Origin: Ignavibacteria bacterium
GTDB taxonomy: Bacteria; Bacteroidota; Ignavibacteria; Ignavibacteriales; Melioribacteraceae
NCBI GenBank assembly: GCA_011049495.1
Contig: DSBF01000374.1
Coordinates: 1 to 9,158, forward strand
Length of the DNA stretch: 9,158 bases
Reading direction: 5' to 3'
Shown: positions 1 to 5,664 of the stretch, one piece after another
Layout of the letters: each line of letters starts with the position of its first letter
How positions within the stretch are numbered: the first letter of the stretch is position 1
The notes under the pieces: generated by a model
Seen by the model: the letters and a program-made list of their open reading frames with translations, nothing else
Databases searched by the model: none
What the model was told of the DNA's origin: nothing
Position numbers and translations under genes: made by a program

Positions 1-331
1 AAATAAATCTTTTTCTACCTTGTAAAAAATCATTATCTTCTAAATTCGGTGCACCAGATATGATCAAACTATCCTTCTTAAACTCATATTTAACTTCTGG
101 AGGTAAATCTTCGATTTTTATTGAATCAATTTCTACTCCCTTATTAATTCTATACATTATTTCAGAAATATAATCACCATCACAAACATTTTGGTTAATA
201 GTTGCTGAATCGGATATTAACGTAAAGCTATCTTCGGTTTGGAAACCGGGCTTTGCGAAATTTATTCCATAAGCCATTCCAAAGTTGGCCATTGTCCAAA
301 TAAAAAGACTTAAAATAATTTTAGCTTTCAT
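1..331 (-). CDS. Partial secreted protein with N-terminal signal peptide and PKD/Ig-like domain start; 3' end outside window
   Basis: Reading leftward from an ATG at 331-329 gives 110 codons with no stop before the window edge, so only the N-terminus is present. It opens with a signal peptide: basic start MKAK, hydrophobic stretch IILSLFIWTMANFGMA, likely cleavage after Ala20. Residues about 37-95 resemble the start of the PKD/Ig-like repeats in large Bacteroidota exported proteins: a Cys (C50) in the first strand, then LPPEV (76-80) and ISGAP (91-95), matching the usual pattern Cys ... LPxGV ... ISGxP. That family link is from pattern memory. The gene starts 36 bp after the PAAR-like stop on the same strand with no terminator visible between, so co-transcription is possible. 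Sampled bases 121-180 hold 14 G/C of 60, far lower than the neighbour. It could be a surface or T9SS-exported protein unrelated to T6SS, or a cargo-associated protein. The function cannot be decided from this fragment. Confidence 0.72.
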   Translation of the reverse strand, partial: MKAKIILSLFIWTMANFGMAYGINFAKPGFQTEDSFTLISDSATINQNVCDGDYISEIMYRINKGVEIDSIKIEDLPPEVKYEFKKDSLIISGAPNLEDNDFLQGRKRFI

Positions 332-367
332 GTTATTTATTTTTCGTTTTACTCAATTATAAGCGTT

Positions 368-736
368 TTAATATTGCACAGTCATTTCGCCGGGGTACGC
401 CACTTTTATGGTACCACCATACAGGCACATTAACGAACTCTGTTTTGTTAGGGCGGGTTTGTTTCCCACAAGCACATTGGGCTTTCCGGGGACCCAGGGA
501 ACCGGTAGTGTTGGCACGCATGGCCCGGGCGTACCCGATATTTTTATAAATGTTGGGCACAGGGGCGAACTGCAAAGCCCAAAAGGTTTTACATTAACAT
601 AGGGTTTATTGTCCATGATGGTTGACATGGGTTTGTTCTCGGTATTAACCCGGTTAACCGGCAATACGGCAAGCGACGAGGGCGCAATGCCCATGGTGCA
701 GATTAACATGGCTCCGTTACAAACATAATTTCCCAT
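368..736 (-). CDS. DUF4280 PAAR-like spike tip protein
   Basis: This 122-aa protein begins MGNYVCNGAMLICTMG, the signature of the DUF4280/PAAR-like family. Such proteins cap the VgrG trimer and sharpen the T6SS or related contractile-injection spike. It has six cysteines (C6, C13, C55, C60, C73, C104) and a Pro/Gly-rich middle. The later motif GKPNVLVGNKPAL (84-96) is typical of the family; DUF4280 lacks the classic Pro-Ala-Ala-Arg repeats. Metal binding by some of the cysteines is my inference. It occupies only the domain's normal length, with no N- or C-terminal toxin extension. It starts 21 bp after the vgrG stop, so translation from the same mRNA is expected, and it probably assembles with that VgrG. 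No Shine-Dalgarno is visible. The gene is GC-rich for this window (40 of 60 bases at 481-540). Confidence 0.9.
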   Translation of the reverse strand: MGNYVCNGAMLICTMGIAPSSLAVLPVNRVNTENKPMSTIMDNKPYVNVKPFGLCSSPLCPTFIKISGTPGPCVPTLPVPWVPGKPNVLVGNKPALTKQSSLMCLYGGTIKVAYPGEMTVQY

Positions 737-757
737 CTTTCTATATCGTTTTGGTTA

Positions 758-2554
758 TCAGTTTAGTTTTACTATGGCGGCTTTTTCTTCCAGCTTGGCG
801 CCTGCCTCAATGGTGGTATTTGCCCCTCCCTTAATTTTCATATTTGCCGAAGCTTCATTCGACATATTGCCCGATGCCTTGCTCGAAATATTGCCCGATG
901 CCTCAGTGGAGATATTTCCACCGGCTTTTGTGGTGGCATCGGTGGCCTCAAGTTTTAAATCTTTTTCGGCAAGAATGGAAATATTTTTTGCTTTCAGTTC
1001 AATGTGTTCTATTGCTTCAATGGTTATTTCCTTTGCATGGGTTTTGAGCTTAATAAAGTAATTCTCTTTGTTGTAGTCGTATAACCACACCTCCTCTTCC
1101 CCTTCGGTGTCGTGAAACTCTATGGTATGGCCCGAGCGGGTACGTATGGCCTTAATGTCGTTATTTTTGGGGCTCCATGTTTCGGGGAAAGCCTTCGCAT
1201 GATAAAATGCTCCCAACACATAAGGGTCTTCAGGATTTCCACTTTTGAAGTCAACAATTACTTCTTCGTCAATTTCGGGTAAAAACAGATGCCCTTTCTC
1301 ATGTCCGGCATAAGGATTAACAATGCGCAGCCACGGGCTCATTTCATCTTCTTTCTGCCAAAAAAAACGCACTCTGATTCGTCCCATATTTTCGGGGTCT
1401 TCGTTGTCGGTAACCACAGCACTTTGGGTATCGCAAACCGGGGATTCAGGTGCAGGAATAAAAGCAATTTTACATTCTTCGGGTATAGCAATAAATCGGT
1501 TACTGTATTCTCCGTTTCGTTTCACCTCATGCTGCAGGTCAATCACTGTATAATTCCCGTGATCCACAAAACTACCGCCCGATTTTTCCTTTATCTTTAT
1601 CCCACCGCCTATTTTCAGCAGAGAGCAATCGGTTTCGCCGGTGCAAAAAACCATTTTACTGCTTTTAGCCGTTTTCTTAACCAATATTTTATGGTCGAGG
1701 TTTTTCTGTTCCTTTCCTGTAGTAAGGTTTTGGTTGTAAAGCAACAGGGTTTGGTGCGTAAAAAGAGTTTCGGAATTTTTGGCTGCAATTTTTCCGGTTT
1801 GCGAAATTTTAACATTTTTGCCTGAATCGTCGCTTTTATAAATCTGCTGGTTTGTATCGGTATAATTATAGGCTACATACCCAAATGAAAATGGTTCGAT
1901 GTTTACCTGCAAACCAAAATTGAACAGGTTTTTACCGTATTGCAGTTCAACGGTTTCTTCTCTGTTTAGCTCGCCAAAAATAAGTTGGGTACCGTTATAA
2001 TAAAACCACTGTCCGCTGCTACAGGCAAACCGCGACAAAAAATTAAAGGAAGTTTCGTTGTATTGCACGGTATAGGGCCGTTTGGAGTTATCGCCGGCTG
2101 TGCTCACTTTTGTGTCGCATACCAGGCTGTGATCGTTAAATATTTCGTTAACAATGGCATCGGGGGTTTTATCAATAAACGATTTAGAGTGGTGATTTGC
2201 ACTGAGCACAACATCGGGACTAATGGCTGAAATAACAATGGAATCTCCGCTTACATCATTTTTTCGCGATGAATGAATGCACTCAACGATTCCCTTAAAT
2301 CTGAGTTCTTCTTCCTTTTTTAAAATTTCAGATTCCTCGAAAATAACCGTCAGGTCAATCTCCTTGCCGATGTAATCGGCTGAATGGGTAAGCAAGCTGG
2401 TTCCGGTTTCAAGGGCATCCCATCTGAATTCCAACGAAAGAGAATGGTGCTTCCCCACCGATTGCGAGAATTCCATACCCCTGAAGCCCGCCGGAATTTC
2501 TTTCAACTCCCTTCCGTCAATTCGAATACGTATTTTCTTAAATCCAATTGCCAT
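758..2554 (-). CDS. tssI: Type VI secretion spike protein VgrG (TssI)
   Basis: This 598-aa protein has VgrG architecture. Residues about 1-360 are the gp27-like hub; YNETSFNFLSRFACSSGQWF (165-184) matches the family's hallmark YxExxFxFLSRxxxxxGxxF. Residues about 375-455 are the gp5-type OB fold (GRIRVRFFWQ, PWLRIVNPYAG, GNPEDPYVLGAFYH). Residues about 505-595 form the beta-helical needle, with six 8-residue repeats at 543-590 (pattern E/K-A-S/G-G/A-N-I/M-S-x). As a trimer it sits on the TssD tube and carries the PAAR-like tip encoded 21 bp downstream. The protein ends right after the needle (IVKLN) with no evolved effector domain, so toxins must be bound non-covalently or carried elsewhere. 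It starts 27 bp after the second tssD. The start is fixed by the family-like N-terminus; no clear SD is present. Several stretches are GC-rich (34/60 at 1081-1140). Confidence 0.95.
   Translation of the reverse strand: MAIGFKKIRIRIDGRELKEIPAGFRGMEFSQSVGKHHSLSLEFRWDALETGTSLLTHSADYIGKEIDLTVIFEESEILKKEEELRFKGIVECIHSSRKNDVSGDSIVISAISPDVVLSANHHSKSFIDKTPDAIVNEIFNDHSLVCDTKVSTAGDNSKRPYTVQYNETSFNFLSRFACSSGQWFYYNGTQLIFGELNREETVELQYGKNLFNFGLQVNIEPFSFGYVAYNYTDTNQQIYKSDDSGKNVKISQTGKIAAKNSETLFTHQTLLLYNQNLTTGKEQKNLDHKILVKKTAKSSKMVFCTGETDCSLLKIGGGIKIKEKSGGSFVDHGNYTVIDLQHEVKRNGEYSNRFIAIPEECKIAFIPAPESPVCDTQSAVVTDNEDPENMGRIRVRFFWQKEDEMSPWLRIVNPYAGHEKGHLFLPEIDEEVIVDFKSGNPEDPYVLGAFYHAKAFPETWSPKNNDIKAIRTRSGHTIEFHDTEGEEEVWLYDYNKENYFIKLKTHAKEITIEAIEHIELKAKNISILAEKDLKLEATDATTKAGGNISTEASGNISSKASGNMSNEASANMKIKGGANTTIEAGAKLEEKAAIVKLN
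785..928 (-). repeat. Six 24-bp imperfect tandem repeats encoding the VgrG needle
   Basis: Six consecutive 24-nt units encode the octapeptides KAGGNIST, EASGNISS, KASGNMSN, EASANMKI, KGGANTTI and EAGAKLEE (VgrG residues 543-590). DNA similarity is highest between the units around 849-920, which share atattgcccgatgcc-like cores. An 8-residue period fits one strand-plus-turn per unit in an intertwined trimeric beta-helix. This is a protein-structural repeat within the gene, not an independent element. It could change length by slippage or recombination. Confidence 0.8.
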
Positions 2555-2581
2555 TTCACTATTTTTTACCGGGAAGATATG

Positions 2582-2983
2582 TTAGTTACTCCATTCCACT
2601 TTATAGGTAATATCGTTTACGTGAATCTCTTTAACCAGGATGGCCATGTTAATCAAAAAAGCATTTCCCGAGTAACTGTCAAAGTCTTCGCAATATTCAA
2701 CGCAGTACCCCCGGGTAAATCGCACTTTTCTGAAGCGACTATCGGTTAATTTTATTACAATCTCTCCATCTTTTTCGGCACGGGGCGATACCATCCAGTC
2801 CACAAAATCAGTTTCATCGGTTGCTTTCACAACCAGTTTTATAATGTTTATAGCAGGAAAACCCGAAGGTTTATTGCTGGAATCGTAGTTTTGTTTAAAT
2901 CCGTAGCTACATTTTAATACTTCGTATTTTTTATTCCCGGTTGAAAAAGAGAATGTAGCAATTACACCTTTATTTTCGGCCAT
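2582..2983 (-). CDS. tssD: T6SS tube protein TssD (Hcp-like), second paralogue, paired with vgrG
   Basis: This 133-aa protein belongs to the Bacteroidota TssD/Hcp family, whose members form hexameric rings that stack into the inner tube fired by the T6SS. It aligns end to end with the other TssD at 3219-3626: YGFKQNYDSSNKPSG against YSFIRSVDSDGQPTS, FVDWM against FSEWM, FTRGYCVEYCEDF against FKRGYLVYYQETY, and closing VEWS against EVWS. Identity is clearly partial, so this is an old duplication or a separately acquired copy. Unlike copy 1 it has C25, C94 and C98. It begins the tssD-vgrG-PAAR run, 27 bp before vgrG, which suggests it caps the tube at the VgrG interface or serves as a dedicated effector carrier (inference). 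No toxin extension is present. The start at 2983 gives the normal family length; no SD is seen. Confidence 0.88.
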   Translation of the reverse strand: MAENKGVIATFSFSTGNKKYEVLKCSYGFKQNYDSSNKPSGFPAINIIKLVVKATDETDFVDWMVSPRAEKDGEIVIKLTDSRFRKVRFTRGYCVEYCEDFDSYSGNAFLINMAILVKEIHVNDITYKVEWSN

Positions 2984-3025
2984 TTTTCAGTCGTTTTAAT
3001 AAACAAGACAGAACAACACAAACAA

Positions 3026-3043
3026 CTGGTTGCCAGAAACCAG
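3026..3043 (-). other. Small hairpin in the leader of the second tssD
   Basis: The arms CTGGTT (3026-3031) and AACCAG (3038-3043) pair perfectly, 6 bp with a 6-nt loop. On the minus strand the hairpin lies about 43 nt upstream of the second tssD start and is followed by a U-rich but interrupted tract (TTGTTTGTGTTGTT). It could be a weak or leaky terminator, or a leader structure tuning the tssD-vgrG-PAAR transcript. The stem is short and lacks a continuous U run, so a strong intrinsic terminator is unlikely. Confidence 0.35.
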
Positions 3044-3057
3044 CAAGTACAAAAACG

Positions 3058-3210
3058 GGGCTATCTGAAAAAACAGCATAAAAATCCAGAAAGAGGACCG
3101 TATAGTGCTTTTGAATAATTATTTAACTAAAAAGAGCAAAAAATACACAAAGGAGTCATCCGAATTCCTTGTAATACTGTTACTGAACTTTACGATTTTT
3201 CAGACAGCCC
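3058..3210. repeat. 15-bp inverted repeat pair bounding about 123 bp between the two tssD genes
   Basis: The left arm GGGCTATCTGAAAAA (3058-3072) and right arm TTTTTCAGACAGCCC (3196-3210) are inverted copies with one mismatch. In a minus-strand transcript that mismatch becomes a G-U pair, giving a 15-pair stem. The right arm begins 8 bp past the stop codon of tssD copy 1. Two readings fit: ends of a small non-autonomous transposable element (the G-rich GGGCTGTCTGAAAAA end resembles terminal repeats of some IS families, from memory), or a long-range mRNA stem closing the intercistronic region. No target-site duplication is evident (flanks aacg and ttct differ), and the 123 bp inside holds no convincing gene. 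Confidence 0.55.
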
Positions 3211-3218
3211 TTCTCGGT

Positions 3219-3626
3219 TTATACAATACCTCCAGACCAAACTTCCTTGAGGCTGGCACCACCGACCTTAATTTCCTGAGGCGAAATTTCAAATTCTTCA
3301 ATTACGCCACCTGCTTCGTCGTAAGTTTCCTGGTAATAGACGAGGTATCCACGTTTGAATTCCAGTTCTTTCATTTTCTTAAACTTGTCGGTTGACTGGA
3401 AAATAACTTTTCCCTCTTTGTACTCAAAGGGATCGCACATCCATTCAGAAAACTCGGTGTTACCATCTTCCAGGGCTTTTACTTTCACCCTGATTCCGCC
3501 AATAGTAACTTTACTTGTCGGCTGGCCGTCGGAATCGACAGAACGAATAAATGAATACTTGACGCTTAACGCATCTCTTTTTTTAAATCCGCTGATTTCA
3601 ATTGTAACTGGTCTTTGTTGATCCAT
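3219..3626 (-). CDS. tssD: T6SS tube protein TssD (Hcp-like), sheath-operon copy
   Basis: This 135-aa protein is the TssD/Hcp-type tube subunit encoded directly after the sheath genes. The expected product is a hexameric ring that polymerises inside the TssBC sheath and is expelled on contraction. Family-like segments include the beta-strand opening VTIEISGF (7-14), the extended-loop region YSFIRSVDSDGQPTS (24-38), FSEWM (59-63), LEFKRGYLVYYQETYDE (88-104) and the C-terminal VWSGG. It is similar over its full length to the paralogue at 2582-2983 but has a single cysteine (C64). It lies 26 bp after the tssC stop, consistent with a tssB-tssC-tssD transcript. Genomic position next to tssBC makes it the likely main structural tube protein (inference). 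No effector domain and no SD are seen. Confidence 0.9.
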   Translation of the reverse strand: MDQQRPVTIEISGFKKRDALSVKYSFIRSVDSDGQPTSKVTIGGIRVKVKALEDGNTEFSEWMCDPFEYKEGKVIFQSTDKFKKMKELEFKRGYLVYYQETYDEAGGVIEEFEISPQEIKVGGASLKEVWSGGIV

Positions 3627-3652
3627 GATAATTAATTTTTATGGGTTAATAT

Positions 3653-5032
3653 TTAGTTTACATCAGTATCGAATTCTTTGCCTTCGTGGCCTGTTAGCTT
3701 TATGTGAAAATTTTTAGCCGCAAAAAACGGAGTAATTTCCAGGTCAATAATAATGTCTTTGGATTTGGGATCCTGTGAAATACCTTTTAAGTCATACTGT
3801 TTTATCAGTCTGTCGGAACCCATATAGTCATTCAGAAAATTGATGATGTTTTCTCTCAATTCTTTTTTCAGATCAGTCGTAAATTTCAGGAAACATTCAT
3901 TGGTAACAAAATTCATTAGCACTTTCCCAATCCAGTCGAATGTTTTCACAATGGCATAATCCTGTAAGCCCACATTATTTCCATTAAACAAAGTGCGGTT
4001 TCCCCATGAGAATACACTGTTTTTGGAGTAAATGAGTGGGACCAATGATTTTTCGTCAATCGCCGCAGTTTCAAAATCGAGCAGTTCCTGGTCAATGGCA
4101 CTGGCTTCTTTAATTCGACCGTATTTAGTTCCTGCACGGGGTTGTGAAATAGGTGCCGATTCAGTGTCATACATTAAACCTGCAACAGCAGCAGCAGCAG
4201 AAATATGCATATCTTTCTTTTCTCCGGCATTCTTTGCTTTTGGCCTCGAAACAATTTGGTTATATGTCATTACAACGTGTTGTAAATGTGCAGCGCCACT
4301 TGCCAGACTGTCTTTTTCAATGAAATTTTTAGCACTTTTCAAATCAAAATCTCGGTAATCGGTAATAAGTGTTGCCTTGTATTTGTGAACCATTTCACCC
4401 CATTTGTCAACAACTTGTTTTGAACCTAACCAGATGGGTAAAACCAAATTGGAATAGTTCCCGGTAAGGTCAAATTTGTGGTATCCCTGTTTTAACTCTT
4501 TTTCAATGGCCGGGAAAAACTTCCTGTCGTTCAGATCAGATAGTGCTTTTCTGTCCACATTCATTAGCAGAAAATACTCCAGGCTTTCGCTGTTGGTATT
4601 TTTAAAGAACATTCCCACGTTCCAGTAAGCCTGTTCCAGCTCCTTTGTTCTTTCCAACGCTTTTCCAAGATTTGTATTAAAAAGTTCTTCGTACAGAGCC
4701 ACCTTTAATTCGCAACCTTCAACTATATCGGATATACTACCCTCCATCGAAAAAATATCGATTAAAGTCTTAACATTTCCAAGCAGCTTTTCCCTGTCAC
4801 TTTTCCACTCAACTTCTGAAAGATAAACATCTTTAACTGCCATATTCCCTGGATCAAGATTTTCAAAATTATCGTCCAGTATGCAGAAAATTTCGAATCC
4901 ACCATGGTCTTCCAATTCTTCAACTGAGGTTCGCAAAGCTTCATCCGGATTTTCTATTGCAAATTCCTGGCTTGTTATTTCTTTATATTGAGCTTTAATC
5001 GGTTCTTCACTTTTTGCCTTTTCACTTTTCAT
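3653..5032 (-). CDS. tssC: T6SS contractile sheath large subunit TssC
   Basis: This 459-aa protein is the large sheath subunit that pairs with TssB into protomers stacked around the TssD tube; contraction drives the spike into a target cell. TssC-like features include the N-terminal helical part, HISAAAAVAGLMYDTE (276-291), the LVPLIYSKNSVFSWGNRTLF stretch (330-349) corresponding to the family's conserved WGxRTL segment, and the helix GLQDYAIVKTFDWIGKVLMNF (355-375). The C-terminal handshake strand region IIIDLEITPFFAAKNFHIKL (427-446) also fits. In proteobacterial systems ClpV grips a TssC N-terminal helix. Here the N-terminus is charged and Lys/Glu-rich (MKSEKAKSEEPIK), a plausible but unproven counterpart. 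The start is well supported by the strong SD at 5039-5044. It follows tssB by 12 bp. Confidence 0.93.
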   Translation of the reverse strand: MKSEKAKSEEPIKAQYKEITSQEFAIENPDEALRTSVEELEDHGGFEIFCILDDNFENLDPGNMAVKDVYLSEVEWKSDREKLLGNVKTLIDIFSMEGSISDIVEGCELKVALYEELFNTNLGKALERTKELEQAYWNVGMFFKNTNSESLEYFLLMNVDRKALSDLNDRKFFPAIEKELKQGYHKFDLTGNYSNLVLPIWLGSKQVVDKWGEMVHKYKATLITDYRDFDLKSAKNFIEKDSLASGAAHLQHVVMTYNQIVSRPKAKNAGEKKDMHISAAAAVAGLMYDTESAPISQPRAGTKYGRIKEASAIDQELLDFETAAIDEKSLVPLIYSKNSVFSWGNRTLFNGNNVGLQDYAIVKTFDWIGKVLMNFVTNECFLKFTTDLKKELRENIINFLNDYMGSDRLIKQYDLKGISQDPKSKDIIIDLEITPFFAAKNFHIKLTGHEGKEFDTDVN

Positions 5033-5038
5033 AAATAA

Positions 5039-5044
5039 CCCTCC
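5039..5044 (-). promoter_or_regulatory. Strong Shine-Dalgarno site of tssC adjoining the tssB stop codon
   Basis: On the minus strand the order is TAA (tssB stop), GGAGGG, TTATTT, ATG (tssC start). With the last two bases of the stop codon this reads AAGGAGGG, six bases before the ATG. None of the other starts in this window shows a comparable SD, and Bacteroidota generally use SD sites weakly. The placement suggests ribosomes finishing tssB reinitiate on tssC, keeping the two sheath subunits near 1:1 (inference). Confidence 0.75.
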
Positions 5045-5491
5045 TTATTTTAAACTATTTTCCAGTTCAAGAAGCATTGCCTTAAGCCCTTTTAATATTT
5101 GATTTTTGGCATCAGGATCAGCAAGTGCATTTCGAAGAGTTGTATTCTTTTTAATGAGTTCAATAAAATTTTCATACACCTCTTTTTTGTTTTTTATTCC
5201 ATTAAGAAATGCACTTTGGAGGGCAATTCCATCTGGTCCAAAATCGTTTAAGCTCCTGAAAGTCAAAATCTCTTTCTGTGGAACCCCCTTTTCATTTTCA
5301 AAGGTCATGTCAACCTCCGGCTGAAAATTTTCAAAAACTTCATCGATATTTTTAAACTCTTGTGCTTTGGCATCTTTGGGAGCTTTGTCGGTTAGTTGTT
5401 CAGCCATAAGCGTTCTATTGTCGGGAAGAATGACGATATCTTCCCCAACGTCTATATCAACTACTTTTCGGTAAACTGTTTTTTTTGCCAT
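5045..5491 (-). CDS. tssB: T6SS contractile sheath small subunit TssB
   Basis: This 148-aa protein is the small sheath subunit that heterodimerises with TssC. It has the expected length, with the TssB signature segment FRSLNDFGPDGIA (78-90) corresponding to the F-x-S-(L/M)-x-D-F-x-P-D motif of the family. A beta-rich N-terminal half (about 9-80) is followed by a helical C-terminus (about 92-147) rich in Lys, Glu and Leu. It is the first gene of the sheath-tube run; its stop codon abuts the tssC SD. Upstream is a 173-bp AT-rich gap to clpV in which I find no consensus Bacteroidota promoter, although a promoter there would make sense. No SD is seen at its own ATG. Confidence 0.9.
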   Translation of the reverse strand: MAKKTVYRKVVDIDVGEDIVILPDNRTLMAEQLTDKAPKDAKAQEFKNIDEVFENFQPEVDMTFENEKGVPQKEILTFRSLNDFGPDGIALQSAFLNGIKNKKEVYENFIELIKKNTTLRNALADPDAKNQILKGLKAMLLELENSLK

Positions 5492-5664
5492 AACTTTTAC
5501 GATTTAATTTTATTTTATTCGTTCCTTGTTTCAATGGATATTTTTGAATTATATGTGTTAAATTTTATTTTTTGCTGTTCTTCTTTAACAGTACTATGAA
5601 TGTCAACCGGCTTTCGGCGTTTTTTGAAAAACTTATATATTCGCTGATATACATTCATAATAAG
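5492..5664 (-). other. 173-bp intergenic region between clpV and tssB
   Basis: The region is AT-rich and has no gene. On the minus strand there is a lone TATAAT hexamer at 5553-5548 without a matching upstream element, and no TAnnTTTG-type box. No convincing intrinsic terminator follows the clpV stop. Read-through from clpV into tssB, or an unrecognised promoter, are both possible. Confidence 0.3.

Noticed and set aside
785..928. 24-bp tandem repeats considered as a CRISPR or mobile repeat array
   Set aside because: The repeats are contiguous, imperfect, in frame and encode the VgrG beta-helix; there are no spacers.
1289..1825. 178-codon plus-strand open frame inside vgrG
   Set aside because: It lies fully antisense to a clear VgrG coding region, and its composition is that of a reverse-complement shadow with no recognisable family.
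3105..3395. Plus-strand open frame across the tssD spacer and tssD copy 1
   Set aside because: Much of it is antisense to the TssD C-terminus; there is no SD or family match, and the hydrophobic look follows from the AT-rich spacer.
4187..4200. Short AGC trinucleotide run in tssC as a possible phase-variation tract
   Set aside because: A triplet repeat stays in frame. It encodes the alanine run of the conserved ISAAAAVAG segment, so codon bias explains it.
5548..5553. TATAAT (minus strand) as a tssB promoter -10
   Set aside because: There is no -35 partner at 16-18 bp, and Bacteroidota do not use the E. coli-type -10; the nearby TTGACA lies about 44 bp away.
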